Of a stretch of 41,399 nucleotides of DNA, positions 8,369 through 15,848 are shown one piece after another. Numbering within the stretch: position 1 is the first letter of the stretch; every line of letters starts with the position of its first letter. The DNA comes from an uncultured Flavihumibacter sp. (GTDB lineage: Bacteria > Bacteroidota > Bacteroidia > Chitinophagales > Chitinophagaceae), in NCBI GenBank assembly GCA_946482545.1, contig CAMLRX010000032.1:1-41399 (forward strand), in the 5' to 3' direction. Made by a program: the position numbers and the translations under genes. The notes beneath the pieces were generated by a model, which did no database searches, had not been told where the DNA came from, and saw only the letters and a program-made list of their open reading frames with translations.

Positions 8369-8743
8369 ATGAAGAAGGTATTATTGTTTCTCTTATTGCT
8401 CAACTACATCAATACAACGATGTTCTTCCCCGTGATCGAGGAAGTGAATACCGCTGTTGATGCCTTGGGGTATTATGATGAAACCAATTCCATCGTAGAG
8501 CTCATCAAAAAAGAAATGTTCGGCAAAAAAAGCCGGCATTCTGATGATGAAGACAATGACCAGCCCCTTGCACCTGGCCTCAGAAGCATCACGGTTTCCG
8601 CAGTTGTACTTGACGACCTGCTCAAACCGTTGCCCGCATTCGTGCCTGCTGCGCTTACCCATGAACCGCTTATGGAAGATGCACGCGTAAGTGAAGGGTT
8701 CCTCTCCAGGTTCTCCCCGCCACCCGATGTTGTTCCTTGTTGA
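8369..8743 (+). CDS. Small exported protein of unknown function, first gene of efflux operon
   Basis: A 124-residue protein with an N-terminal hydrophobic segment (KKVLLFLLLLNYINTTMFF) that looks like a signal peptide or single TM. It continues with an amphipathic region (IVELIKKEMFGKKSRH), a strongly acidic patch with His (HSDDEDNDQ) and a C-terminal tail FSPPPDVVPC ending in Cys. The acidic/His patch and terminal Cys could bind metal, but this is inference from composition. The longer ORF from 8306 is less likely: the -7 box lies just before this ATG and only this start puts the hydrophobic segment first. It is 54 bp upstream of the TolC-like gene and shares its promoter, so it probably serves the efflux system, for instance as a periplasmic metal chaperone or sensor. 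I do not recognise a named family. Confidence 0.65.
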   Translation: MKKVLLFLLLLNYINTTMFFPVIEEVNTAVDALGYYDETNSIVELIKKEMFGKKSRHSDDEDNDQPLAPGLRSITVSAVVLDDLLKPLPAFVPAALTHEPLMEDARVSEGFLSRFSPPPDVVPC

Positions 8744-8797
8744 TCGTCCTCTTTTTGTAACGCCAACGGCGTAATTCCTTATTTAATTTAATGCAAC

Positions 8798-10096
8798 ATG
8801 GAACTCCGAAAGTATTCCCTTTGGTTTCCGCTGTTGTTGTGCATGGGCTGTGCCGGAACGCTCCGGTCGCAGGATACTTTACGCATAACACTGCCGGAAG
8901 CTGAACAGGTATTTATGCGCGGTAACCTGGATCTGCTGGCGGAAGCCGCACAGGTGAGCGCTGTAAAAGCACGGGAAATACAGGCCCGGCTTTATAACAA
9001 TCCCACTATTACTGCTGAATGGAATTTGCGTGATCCGGAGAACAACAAATGGCTGCATGTGGGCAGAACCGGGCAGCAAATATTTGAAATAGAGCAACTC
9101 ATCATCCTGGGTGGAAAACGTAAGGCGGAACTTGCATTGGCGAAGGCCAACACACAGGTGGCTGAACTTAATCTTGAAGTATTGCTCCGCAACCTTTTGC
9201 TGCAACTGCGCCAGCACACTGCCAACAGGTATATACTGGACCTCAGTCTGAACCGGTACGCACAACAGATTACGCAGTTCAGCGACCTCGTGAAGCAGGT
9301 GGAACTGCAGGTGGAAAAAAAGAACATGCCCGCCCGGGACTTACTCCGCCTGCAATCCACCTTACTGCAACTGTTGCAGGAACGTGCCGCAGCGGAATCC
9401 GCATTGAGTGAAACGGACGCGGCAGTGAAACTGCTGTTGGGAACGCTGCAACCGGTAAAAGTAACATTGCCACCTGTTACAGATGCACCGTCCGAACTTC
9501 CGGTGGTGGATAGTCTCATCGCTATGGGACTCAGCAACAGGCCGGAAATACGGTTGGCGAAAGCCGGGAGCAAGCAGGCTGCGGCTTCCTTTATCCATGA
9601 AAGTAAACAGGCAATACCTGACCTTACCGCCTATGCGAACTACGACCGCCAAAGCGGTGCTTTTCGAAACGAATTCAACATGGGCGTCGGAATACCAATT
9701 CCCGTTTTTTCAAGGAACCAGGGCAATATCCGTGCGGCAAAGTTTGAGCAGGAAGCCACGCAACATAAAGTGATGCTGGAGCAGCAACGCATCGCCGGAG
9801 AGATAACACTTGCCTGGCAGCAATACCTCGTGCGGAGGAAAGTGTGGGAGGAAAGTATCCGCACCACCGAATCCACGTTGTCGGAAGTAATGAATGCGGC
9901 ACTGGTCAATTACCGGAAAGGAAACATCTCCCTGATCGAATTTATGGACATGTACGAGTCGGGCATGGAAGCCATGCGAAGCAGGATCGATATGCAGTCC
10001 GCCCTCCTGGATGCCGCCATTCAACTCGATCATTCGGTGGCGGCTGAAGTATTGCCGCTCTCCGCATTCCTGAACCATTCAAACATCAAACGATGA
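8798..10096 (+). CDS. TolC-family outer membrane factor (CzcC/CusC-like)
   Basis: A 432-residue outer membrane channel component of a tripartite metal pump. It has a signal sequence (SLWFPLLLCMGCAGTLRSQD; the Cys in MGCAG could be lipidated, as in CusC). Two outer-membrane-efflux (OEP) repeats follow: the first with AEAAQVSAVKAREIQARLYNNPTITAEWN and long coiled helices (LAKANTQVAELNLEVLLRNLLLQLRQ), the second with LSNRPEIRLAKAGSKQAAASF, the strand FNMGVGIPIPVFSRNQGNIRAAK and helices up to SLIEFMDMYESGMEAM. PxFxRNQGxI is typical of CzcC-like proteins. Its stop overlaps the start of the adaptor gene by 4 bp (ATGA), showing translational coupling. Confidence 0.9.
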   Translation: MELRKYSLWFPLLLCMGCAGTLRSQDTLRITLPEAEQVFMRGNLDLLAEAAQVSAVKAREIQARLYNNPTITAEWNLRDPENNKWLHVGRTGQQIFEIEQLIILGGKRKAELALAKANTQVAELNLEVLLRNLLLQLRQHTANRYILDLSLNRYAQQITQFSDLVKQVELQVEKKNMPARDLLRLQSTLLQLLQERAAAESALSETDAAVKLLLGTLQPVKVTLPPVTDAPSELPVVDSLIAMGLSNRPEIRLAKAGSKQAAASFIHESKQAIPDLTAYANYDRQSGAFRNEFNMGVGIPIPVFSRNQGNIRAAKFEQEATQHKVMLEQQRIAGEITLAWQQYLVRRKVWEESIRTTESTLSEVMNAALVNYRKGNISLIEFMDMYESGMEAMRSRIDMQSALLDAAIQLDHSVAAEVLPLSAFLNHSNIKR

Positions 10097-11184
10097 ACCC
10101 AAACAGCATAAAACTGTTACCAATATGCGCACTGCTTTTATTGCTGGGCGCGGCATGCGGTAACGGAAACAAATCAAATGAATCCACTGCAAACAGAGAC
10201 GCTTCTTCAACAGCCTTCCAGCCCTCCTGGATTCCGGTGGAGCGCGGCCCCGTTACCACCAACCTCAAACTTTTTGGAAAGATCGTTTCAGCCAACCACG
10301 CCAGGGCACAGGTGTATCCCATGGTAGAGGGATCGGTATCCCGTACCAATGTGAGCCTGGGCGATGAAGTACAAAGAGGTCAGTTACTGGCCATCATCAA
10401 AACGGCCCGCTTCGCGGAACTGGAAAACGAAAGAATGGAAGCGCTCAACCGCATTTCGGTCGCCGAAAAAGAGCTGGAAGTTGCGAAGCAACTGATGGAC
10501 GGAAAACTGAATACGGAAAGAGATGTGCTGATCGCTGAATCAGAACTCAGTACCGCCCGTTCCGCGCTGAAAAAAGTGGACCAGACCTATGCCACTTTGC
10601 TGCAGAAAGCCGGTGGCGATTTCGAGGTACGGGCTCCTATGGCAGGGTTTATTGTGGAAAAGAACATCAACGAGAACATGCAGGTTTCGGTAGACAAGAT
10701 CGGCAACCTGTTCTCTATCGCAAGAATTGATACGGTATGGGTCCTCGCCAACGTGAACGAAAGCGATATCGATAAGATCACCATGGGCATGGAAGCGGAC
10801 GTGCAAACCCTTAGTTACCCGGGAAAAGTATTCCGTGGAAAAGTAGACAGGATCTACAATTTTCTGGATGCGGAAACCCATTCCATGCAAATCAGAATGA
10901 GCATTCCCAACCCGGGACTTTTGCTGAAACCGGAAATGAGTACCACCGTGCTCGTGAAATACATTGAACCCCGGAGCCTTCCCTCCGTGCCTTCTTCGGC
11001 GCTCATCTTCGATGAAAGCAAATACTGGGTGCTGGTGCGCGATGAAAAGGGCGCGCCGCATATCCGGCAGGTGGAAATCTACCGGCAAACCAACCAGCGT
11101 ACCTACCTCGAAACCGGGCTCAAGGAAGGAGAAGAAGTGGTGGGCGAGAACCAACTCCTATTGTACAACCAGCTTAAAAATTAA
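10093..11184 (+). CDS. RND periplasmic adaptor (CzcB/CusB-like membrane fusion protein)
   Basis: A 363-residue membrane-fusion protein bridging the inner membrane pump and the TolC-like channel. A lipoprotein signal is visible (LLPICALLLLLGAACGNGNK). Then come a beta-barrel/lipoyl half-motif (QVYPMVEGSVSRTNVSLGDEVQRGQLLAIIKTARFAEL), a coiled-coil hairpin (ERMEALNRISVAEKELEVAKQLMDGKLNTERDVLIAESELSTARSALKK, about residues 115-165), the second lipoyl half (FEVRAPMAGFIVEKNINENMQV), the beta-barrel (VWVLANVNESDIDKITMGMEADV) and a membrane-proximal domain ending in GLKEGEEVVGENQLLLYNQLKN. It lacks the Met-rich Cu site typical of CusB. It overlaps the upstream gene by 4 bp and is 2 bp from the pump gene, so the operon is tight. 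Confidence 0.9.
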   Translation: MNPNSIKLLPICALLLLLGAACGNGNKSNESTANRDASSTAFQPSWIPVERGPVTTNLKLFGKIVSANHARAQVYPMVEGSVSRTNVSLGDEVQRGQLLAIIKTARFAELENERMEALNRISVAEKELEVAKQLMDGKLNTERDVLIAESELSTARSALKKVDQTYATLLQKAGGDFEVRAPMAGFIVEKNINENMQVSVDKIGNLFSIARIDTVWVLANVNESDIDKITMGMEADVQTLSYPGKVFRGKVDRIYNFLDAETHSMQIRMSIPNPGLLLKPEMSTTVLVKYIEPRSLPSVPSSALIFDESKYWVLVRDEKGAPHIRQVEIYRQTNQRTYLETGLKEGEEVVGENQLLLYNQLKN

Positions 11185-11186
11185 AC

Positions 11187-14100
11187 ATGAACAAATTGAT
11201 AAGGGCCGTCGTCGGTTTTTCGTTGAAGAACCGGGCGACGGTAATTGCCATGAGCGTGCTGCTGGCCGTGGCAGGTTACTGGGGCTATACAAGGATGCCG
11301 CTGGAAGCGTTTCCCGATGTTACCAATACGCAGATCATTGTAGTAACGCAGTGGAACGGACGCAGCGCCGAAGAAGTGGAGCGCCTGGTCACCACACCCA
11401 TTGAAGTGGCGATGAATGCCACCCAACGCAAAACGGACGTACGCTCCGTAACCATGTTCGGCCTCTCGGTGATCAAAGTGATCTTTGAAGATGATGTGGA
11501 AGATTTTTTCGCCCGGCAACAGGTGAACAACCTCCTCGGCAACGTGGAACTGCCCGATGGCGTGCAGCCTGAAGTACAACCCCCATACGGACCAACAGGA
11601 GAGATATTCCGCTACCTGCTGGTAAGTGACCAGCGCGATTCGAGGGAGTTGCTCAGTTTGCAGGACTGGGTCGTAGACAGGCAACTCCGGGCCGTTCCCG
11701 GTGTGGCCGATATTGTGGCCTTCGGAGGACAGGAAAAAGTATATGAGATCGCCGTAAACCCCGTTAAACTACAGAGCTACGGCATCAGCGCAGCGGATGT
11801 GTACGAGGCTGTTGCGCAAAGCAACCTCAATGTTGGTGGCGATATCATGCAGAAGAACCAGCAGGCGTTTGTGGTAAGAGGCATCGGTTTGCTCCATTCC
11901 ATCCAGGACATTGAGAATACCATCATCACCAATATGAACGGTAACCCCGTGCTGGTGAAAATGGTGGCCGATGTACGCATCTCCAGCGCGCCACGTGTGG
12001 GTCAGGTAGGTTACAACAACCAGCACGATGTGGTGGAAGGCATCGTGGTGATGCGCAAAGGAGAGAACCCTTCCATCGTGCTGGAAAAAGTAAAGGACAA
12101 AATTGAATACATCAACAAGCAGGTACTGCCTTCCGATGTGAAGATGAAAACTTTTTACGACCGGCAGAACCTGATCGACTATTGTAAAGACACCGTATTG
12201 CATAACCTCGCCGAAGGCATCATACTGGTTACGGTAATCGTTTTCCTTTTCATGGCCGACTGGCGCACCACACTTATCGTATCCCTTGTGATACCGCTTG
12301 CGCTATTGTTCGCATTCCTCTGTTTGCACCTGCGTGGCATGAGCGCCAACCTGCTCTCGTTGGGGGCGGTCGATTTCGGGATCATCATCGACGGAGCCGT
12401 GGTCATGACGGAGGGCATCTTTGTTGCACTTGATCATCTGGCCCATAAACATGGGATGGAGCGCTTCAATAAACTGGCCAAACTGGGGCTGCTCCGGAAA
12501 AAGGGAACCGAAATGGGCAAAGCGGTTTTTTTCTCCAAACTGATTATCATCACCGCATTGCTGCCCATCTTCGCATTCGAAAAAGTGGAAGGGAAGATGT
12601 TCTCTCCGCTGGCTTTCACGTTGGGATTTGCCTTGCTGGGGGCCTTGCTTTTCTCCCTAACCCTGGTGCCTGCACTGTGTTCGCTGTTGTTAAGAAAGAA
12701 CGTGAAGGAGAAAAACAATCCTATCGTGAACTTTTTCAACAGCATTGTAGCGAAAGGATTTGCGGGCGCCTTCAGAAGAAAGAAACTTACCTTAGGCATC
12801 ACCGTTATTATATTAAGTATTTCACTCTATTCCTTCAAATGGCTCGGCAGTGAGTTTCTTCCACAACTGAACGAAGGCGCATTGTGGGTAACCGCGGAAT
12901 TGCCCATGAGTATATCCCTGGAAGAAAGCCTGAAAGTAACCGAAGAACTGCGCACAGAGATGGGCAGGTTTCCCGAAGTAAGACAGGTATTGTCGCAGGC
13001 CGGCCGGTCCAATGATGGAACCGATCCGAACGGATTTTATTTCGTTCAGTTCCAGGTAGACCTTAAACCGAAAGAGGAATGGCCGGAAAAAGGAACCGTG
13101 GATGATTTTATACGGAAGATGGATGCGAAACTCCTGCAATGGCCGGGGATCACCTACAATTATTCACAGCCTATTATCGATAATGTTTCAGAAGCGGTGG
13201 CGGGTTTCAAGGCCTCCAATGGCGTGAAAATATATGGAGCGGACCTGCCAGTACTGGAACAGTACGCCAAATCGGTGGTGGAGCAATTGTCGGAGGTAGA
13301 AGGCGTGCGCGACCTGGGCATCATTCGGAATATTGGTCAGCCGGAGATCAGCGTAGTACTCGATGAGGAGAAGATGGCCATATACGGCGTGAACAAAAGT
13401 GACGCGCTGGGCGTGATAGAAATGGCTATTGGCGGCAAAACCGTGACACAGAAATACGAAGGCGAACAGCGGTACGATATACGTGTACGCTATGATACAG
13501 CCTTCCGGAAATCGGAAGCGGACATCGAGTTGTTGCAGGTGCCATCGGCTACGGGGAAAACCATTTCCATCGGGCAGATCGCGGCTGTTTCCACGGTTAC
13601 CGGTCCCGCGTTCGTGTACCGGGAAAACAACCAGCGCTTCATCGGAATCAAGTTCTCCGTCCGGGACCGTGACCTCGGTAGCACCCTGGCCGAAGCCCGG
13701 GAAAAGGTGGGTGCGGCGGTGCAGCTTCCGGCGGGATACAGCATGAGCTGGGTAGGTGAATATGAGAACCAGGTGCGGGCCAGCGGAACACTTGCGCAGG
13801 TAGCGCCCATCAGCCTCTTGCTGATACTGGGGTGGCTTTTCATCATGTTCGGCAACATGCGCGATGCAGCCCTTGTGCTCACCAATGTGCCTTTCGCCCT
13901 GATCGGCGGTATACTCGCCTTGCACCTTACGGGCACCAATTTCGGGATATCGGCTGGTGTCGGGTTTATCGCCCTGTTTGGTATATGCGTACAAAACGGC
14001 GTGTTGCTGATATCCGCCATCAGCAACAACCTCAAAGCTAAATTGGATATGAACGATGCCATACGGCAGGCCGTGCACGAAAGAACAAGGCCCATTGTGA

Positions 14101-14297
14101 TGACCGCGCTGATGGCTTCGTTAGGACTTTTACCCGCTGCTTTGTCTTCAGGCATCGGATCTGAATCGCAGAAACCACTGGCCATCGTTATTATTGGTGG
14201 GCTCATTACTGCAACGGTATTGACTTTACTCGTGTTCCCCGTAGTGTATTGGTGGGTGAACGGGAGAAAATATTACCGCACACAACAACAAGTATAG
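11187..14297 (+). CDS. Heavy-metal efflux RND transporter (CzcA-like, HME family)
   Basis: A 1036-residue proton-driven inner membrane pump. It has the RND layout: TM1 near residues 16-33 (VIAMSVLLAVAGYWGY), a large periplasmic loop, TM2-6 from about 340 (LAEGIILVTVIVFLFM, TTLIVSLVIPLALLFAFLCL), a second periplasmic loop, and TM8-12 from about 870 to 1025. The TM4 motif DFGIIIDGAVVMTE has Asp396, Asp402 and Glu409, the same spacing as the proton-relay D402/D408/E415 of Cupriavidus CzcA; copper/silver pumps such as CusA show a different motif here. I therefore infer export of Zn, Co, Cd or Ni rather than Cu/Ag. It is the last operon gene; a strong terminator follows at 14333. No metal-responsive regulator is nearby. 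Confidence 0.93.
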   Translation: MNKLIRAVVGFSLKNRATVIAMSVLLAVAGYWGYTRMPLEAFPDVTNTQIIVVTQWNGRSAEEVERLVTTPIEVAMNATQRKTDVRSVTMFGLSVIKVIFEDDVEDFFARQQVNNLLGNVELPDGVQPEVQPPYGPTGEIFRYLLVSDQRDSRELLSLQDWVVDRQLRAVPGVADIVAFGGQEKVYEIAVNPVKLQSYGISAADVYEAVAQSNLNVGGDIMQKNQQAFVVRGIGLLHSIQDIENTIITNMNGNPVLVKMVADVRISSAPRVGQVGYNNQHDVVEGIVVMRKGENPSIVLEKVKDKIEYINKQVLPSDVKMKTFYDRQNLIDYCKDTVLHNLAEGIILVTVIVFLFMADWRTTLIVSLVIPLALLFAFLCLHLRGMSANLLSLGAVDFGIIIDGAVVMTEGIFVALDHLAHKHGMERFNKLAKLGLLRKKGTEMGKAVFFSKLIIITALLPIFAFEKVEGKMFSPLAFTLGFALLGALLFSLTLVPALCSLLLRKNVKEKNNPIVNFFNSIVAKGFAGAFRRKKLTLGITVIILSISLYSFKWLGSEFLPQLNEGALWVTAELPMSISLEESLKVTEELRTEMGRFPEVRQVLSQAGRSNDGTDPNGFYFVQFQVDLKPKEEWPEKGTVDDFIRKMDAKLLQWPGITYNYSQPIIDNVSEAVAGFKASNGVKIYGADLPVLEQYAKSVVEQLSEVEGVRDLGIIRNIGQPEISVVLDEEKMAIYGVNKSDALGVIEMAIGGKTVTQKYEGEQRYDIRVRYDTAFRKSEADIELLQVPSATGKTISIGQIAAVSTVTGPAFVYRENNQRFIGIKFSVRDRDLGSTLAEAREKVGAAVQLPAGYSMSWVGEYENQVRASGTLAQVAPISLLLILGWLFIMFGNMRDAALVLTNVPFALIGGILALHLTGTNFGISAGVGFIALFGICVQNGVLLISAISNNLKAKLDMNDAIRQAVHERTRPIVMTALMASLGLLPAALSSGIGSESQKPLAIVIIGGLITATVLTLLVFPVVYWWVNGRKYYRTQQQV

Positions 14298-14332
14298 CAC
14301 CACAGGATAAATTAAAAAGAAACCAACTGAAG

Positions 14333-14362
14333 AGAGGCCGGTACCAACCGGTCTCTTTTTTT
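14333..14362 (+). terminator. Rho-independent terminator of the efflux operon
   Basis: A 10-bp stem (AGAGGCCGGT with ACCGGTCTCT, one G-U pair), an ACCA loop and a seven-T run, 35 bp after the pump stop codon. Confidence 0.9.
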
Positions 14363-14438
14363 AATAGCGTGCGATGCAATACTGACCAGCATCAACCTGC
14401 TTCCTGATACAAATCCTGCCTGTCCTGCATCTTCCTGC

Positions 14439-14446
14439 TATCTTTG
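14439..14446 (+). promoter_or_regulatory. -7 box of the acetyl-CoA hydrolase gene
   Basis: TATCTTTG matches TAnnTTTG and ends 21 nt before the ATG at 14468. The in-frame TTG inside this box cannot be the start codon, because it lies upstream of the expected transcript. Confidence 0.55.
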
Positions 14447-14467
14447 CGCCACAAAATCTTCCTGATC

Positions 14468-15757
14468 ATGCCCAGTTTCAGTTCCGCATCCGAAGCAGTA
14501 AAAAAGATCAAATCCGGCGATCGTGTGTTCCTCCACGGTAGTGCCGCCACGCCTGTGGTTCTTATTAAAGCCTTGCAGGAAAGACATGCGGAGTTGAAAG
14601 AAGTAGAACTGGTGAGCATAACCAACCTCGGCGATATCAATTTTAACGATCCGGTGAGCCGGGAAAGTTTCTTTTTCAACTCACTCTTCGTGAGTGCGAA
14701 TACCCGTGCCGTAGCCAACAGCGCTTACGGCGATTATGTACCGGTTTTCCTCAGCCAGATTCCCAGCCTGTTCCGGAAAGAAATACTCCCGGTAGATGTG
14801 GCCCTGATCCAGGTTTCTCCACCCGATGCGCATGGTTATTGTTCCCTGGGTACTTCTGTGGACATCGCCATCGCCGCTGTGGAAACGGCCCGCTACGTGA
14901 TCGCGCAGGTGAACACGAAAATGCCCCGAACTTCAGGAGATGGGTTCGTGCACATCAGCAGGATCAACGAAATGGTGCAGTACGATGCGGAACTGCCTGA
15001 AGTGGATTATTCCGCCAAAGCTTCCGCAGCCAGTGAACAGATCGGTAAACACGTGGCATCCCTCATCGAAGACGGCGCTACCCTTCAACTGGGCATCGGC
15101 AGTATTCCCGACCAGGTGCTGAAGAACCTCCACGGCCACAAAGACCTGGGGCTGCATACCGAAATGATGAGCGACGGGGTGATTGAACTGATTCAGAAAG
15201 ACATCATCAACAACAAAAAAAAGAAGAATAACCCCGGGCAATCCGTCACCAGTTTTATGCTCGGCACCAGGAGGTTATACGATTTCGCGCACGATAATCC
15301 AGCCATCAAAGTAAGAGACATCAGTTATGTGAACGATACCAGTGTGATTCGCCAGAACCCGAAAGTAGTGGCCATTAACAGCGCCATTGAAGTTGACCTC
15401 ACAGGACAGGTATGCGCTGATTCCATCGGTACTTTCCAGTATTCCGGTATTGGTGGTCAGATGGATTTTATGCACGGTGCTGCATTGTCTGAGGGCGGGA
15501 AACCCATTATTGCCATGCCTTCCACTACCTCAAAAGGCATTTCCAGGATCGTCCCTTTTCTGAAAGAAGGGGCGGGCGTGGTTACTTCCAGGGGACATGT
15601 ACACTGGGTGGTAACCGAATATGGGATCGTGAACTTATTCGGGAAGAATTTCCGCCAAAGGGCCCTGGCCCTGGCCAGCATCGCGCACCCGGATCATAGG
15701 GAGGAACTGGAGCGGATGATTTCGGAGCGGTTTAAATTATCGGCGCATTCGCTGTAG
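14468..15757 (+). CDS. Acetyl-CoA hydrolase / class I CoA-transferase
   Basis: A 429-residue cytoplasmic enzyme of the acetyl-CoA hydrolase/transferase family (relatives: acetyl-CoA hydrolase, 4-hydroxybutyrate CoA-transferase, succinyl-CoA:acetate transferase). N-terminal domain: AVKKIKSGDRVFLHGSAATPVVLIKAL. Middle: VDVALIQVSPPDAHGYCSLGTSVDIAIAAVETA and GATLQLGIGSIPDQVL. C-terminal domain: NSAIEVDLTGQVCADSIG, where Glu308 is the likely thioester-forming catalytic residue, followed by the glycine motif YSGIGGQMDFMHGAALSEGGKPIIAMPST. The ATG at 14468 yields the full family length. Substrate pair cannot be read from sequence; acetate/acetyl-CoA or succinyl-CoA exchange is most common in this family. 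It is a single gene. Confidence 0.9.
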   Translation: MPSFSSASEAVKKIKSGDRVFLHGSAATPVVLIKALQERHAELKEVELVSITNLGDINFNDPVSRESFFFNSLFVSANTRAVANSAYGDYVPVFLSQIPSLFRKEILPVDVALIQVSPPDAHGYCSLGTSVDIAIAAVETARYVIAQVNTKMPRTSGDGFVHISRINEMVQYDAELPEVDYSAKASAASEQIGKHVASLIEDGATLQLGIGSIPDQVLKNLHGHKDLGLHTEMMSDGVIELIQKDIINNKKKKNNPGQSVTSFMLGTRRLYDFAHDNPAIKVRDISYVNDTSVIRQNPKVVAINSAIEVDLTGQVCADSIGTFQYSGIGGQMDFMHGAALSEGGKPIIAMPSTTSKGISRIVPFLKEGAGVVTSRGHVHWVVTEYGIVNLFGKNFRQRALALASIAHPDHREELERMISERFKLSAHSL

Positions 15758-15774
15758 CGGAGCAGTCGATGCCG

Positions 15775-15782
15775 TATATTTG
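15775..15782 (+). promoter_or_regulatory. -7 box upstream of the short ORF and PKD protein
   Basis: TATATTTG fits TAnnTTTG and ends 6 nt before the ATG at 15789. The next downstream open frame is the 19-codon ORF, not the PKD gene, whose GTG is 62 nt away. Confidence 0.5.
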
Positions 15783-15788
15783 CCCACC

Positions 15789-15848
15789 ATGTTCCTGCCG
15801 AAAGATCGATCCACTTCCGTTGATCAGCCACTCAAATTTATGATGTGA
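15789..15848 (+). CDS. 19-codon ORF overlapping the start of the PKD giant
   Basis: ATG follows the -7 box by 6 nt and the frame reads MFLPKDRSTSVDQPLKFMM, then TGA. The stop overlaps the GTG start of the downstream gene (ATGTGA). Either it is an upstream ORF that feeds ribosomes onto the weak GTG by translational coupling, or it is the original N-terminus separated by a frameshift. Too short to judge by composition. Confidence 0.35.
   Translation: MFLPKDRSTSVDQPLKFMM

Noticed and set aside
13188..14206. Two overlapping minus-strand ORFs within the RND pump gene
   Set aside because: Antisense shadows; the plus strand encodes an intact CzcA-like protein over the whole length.
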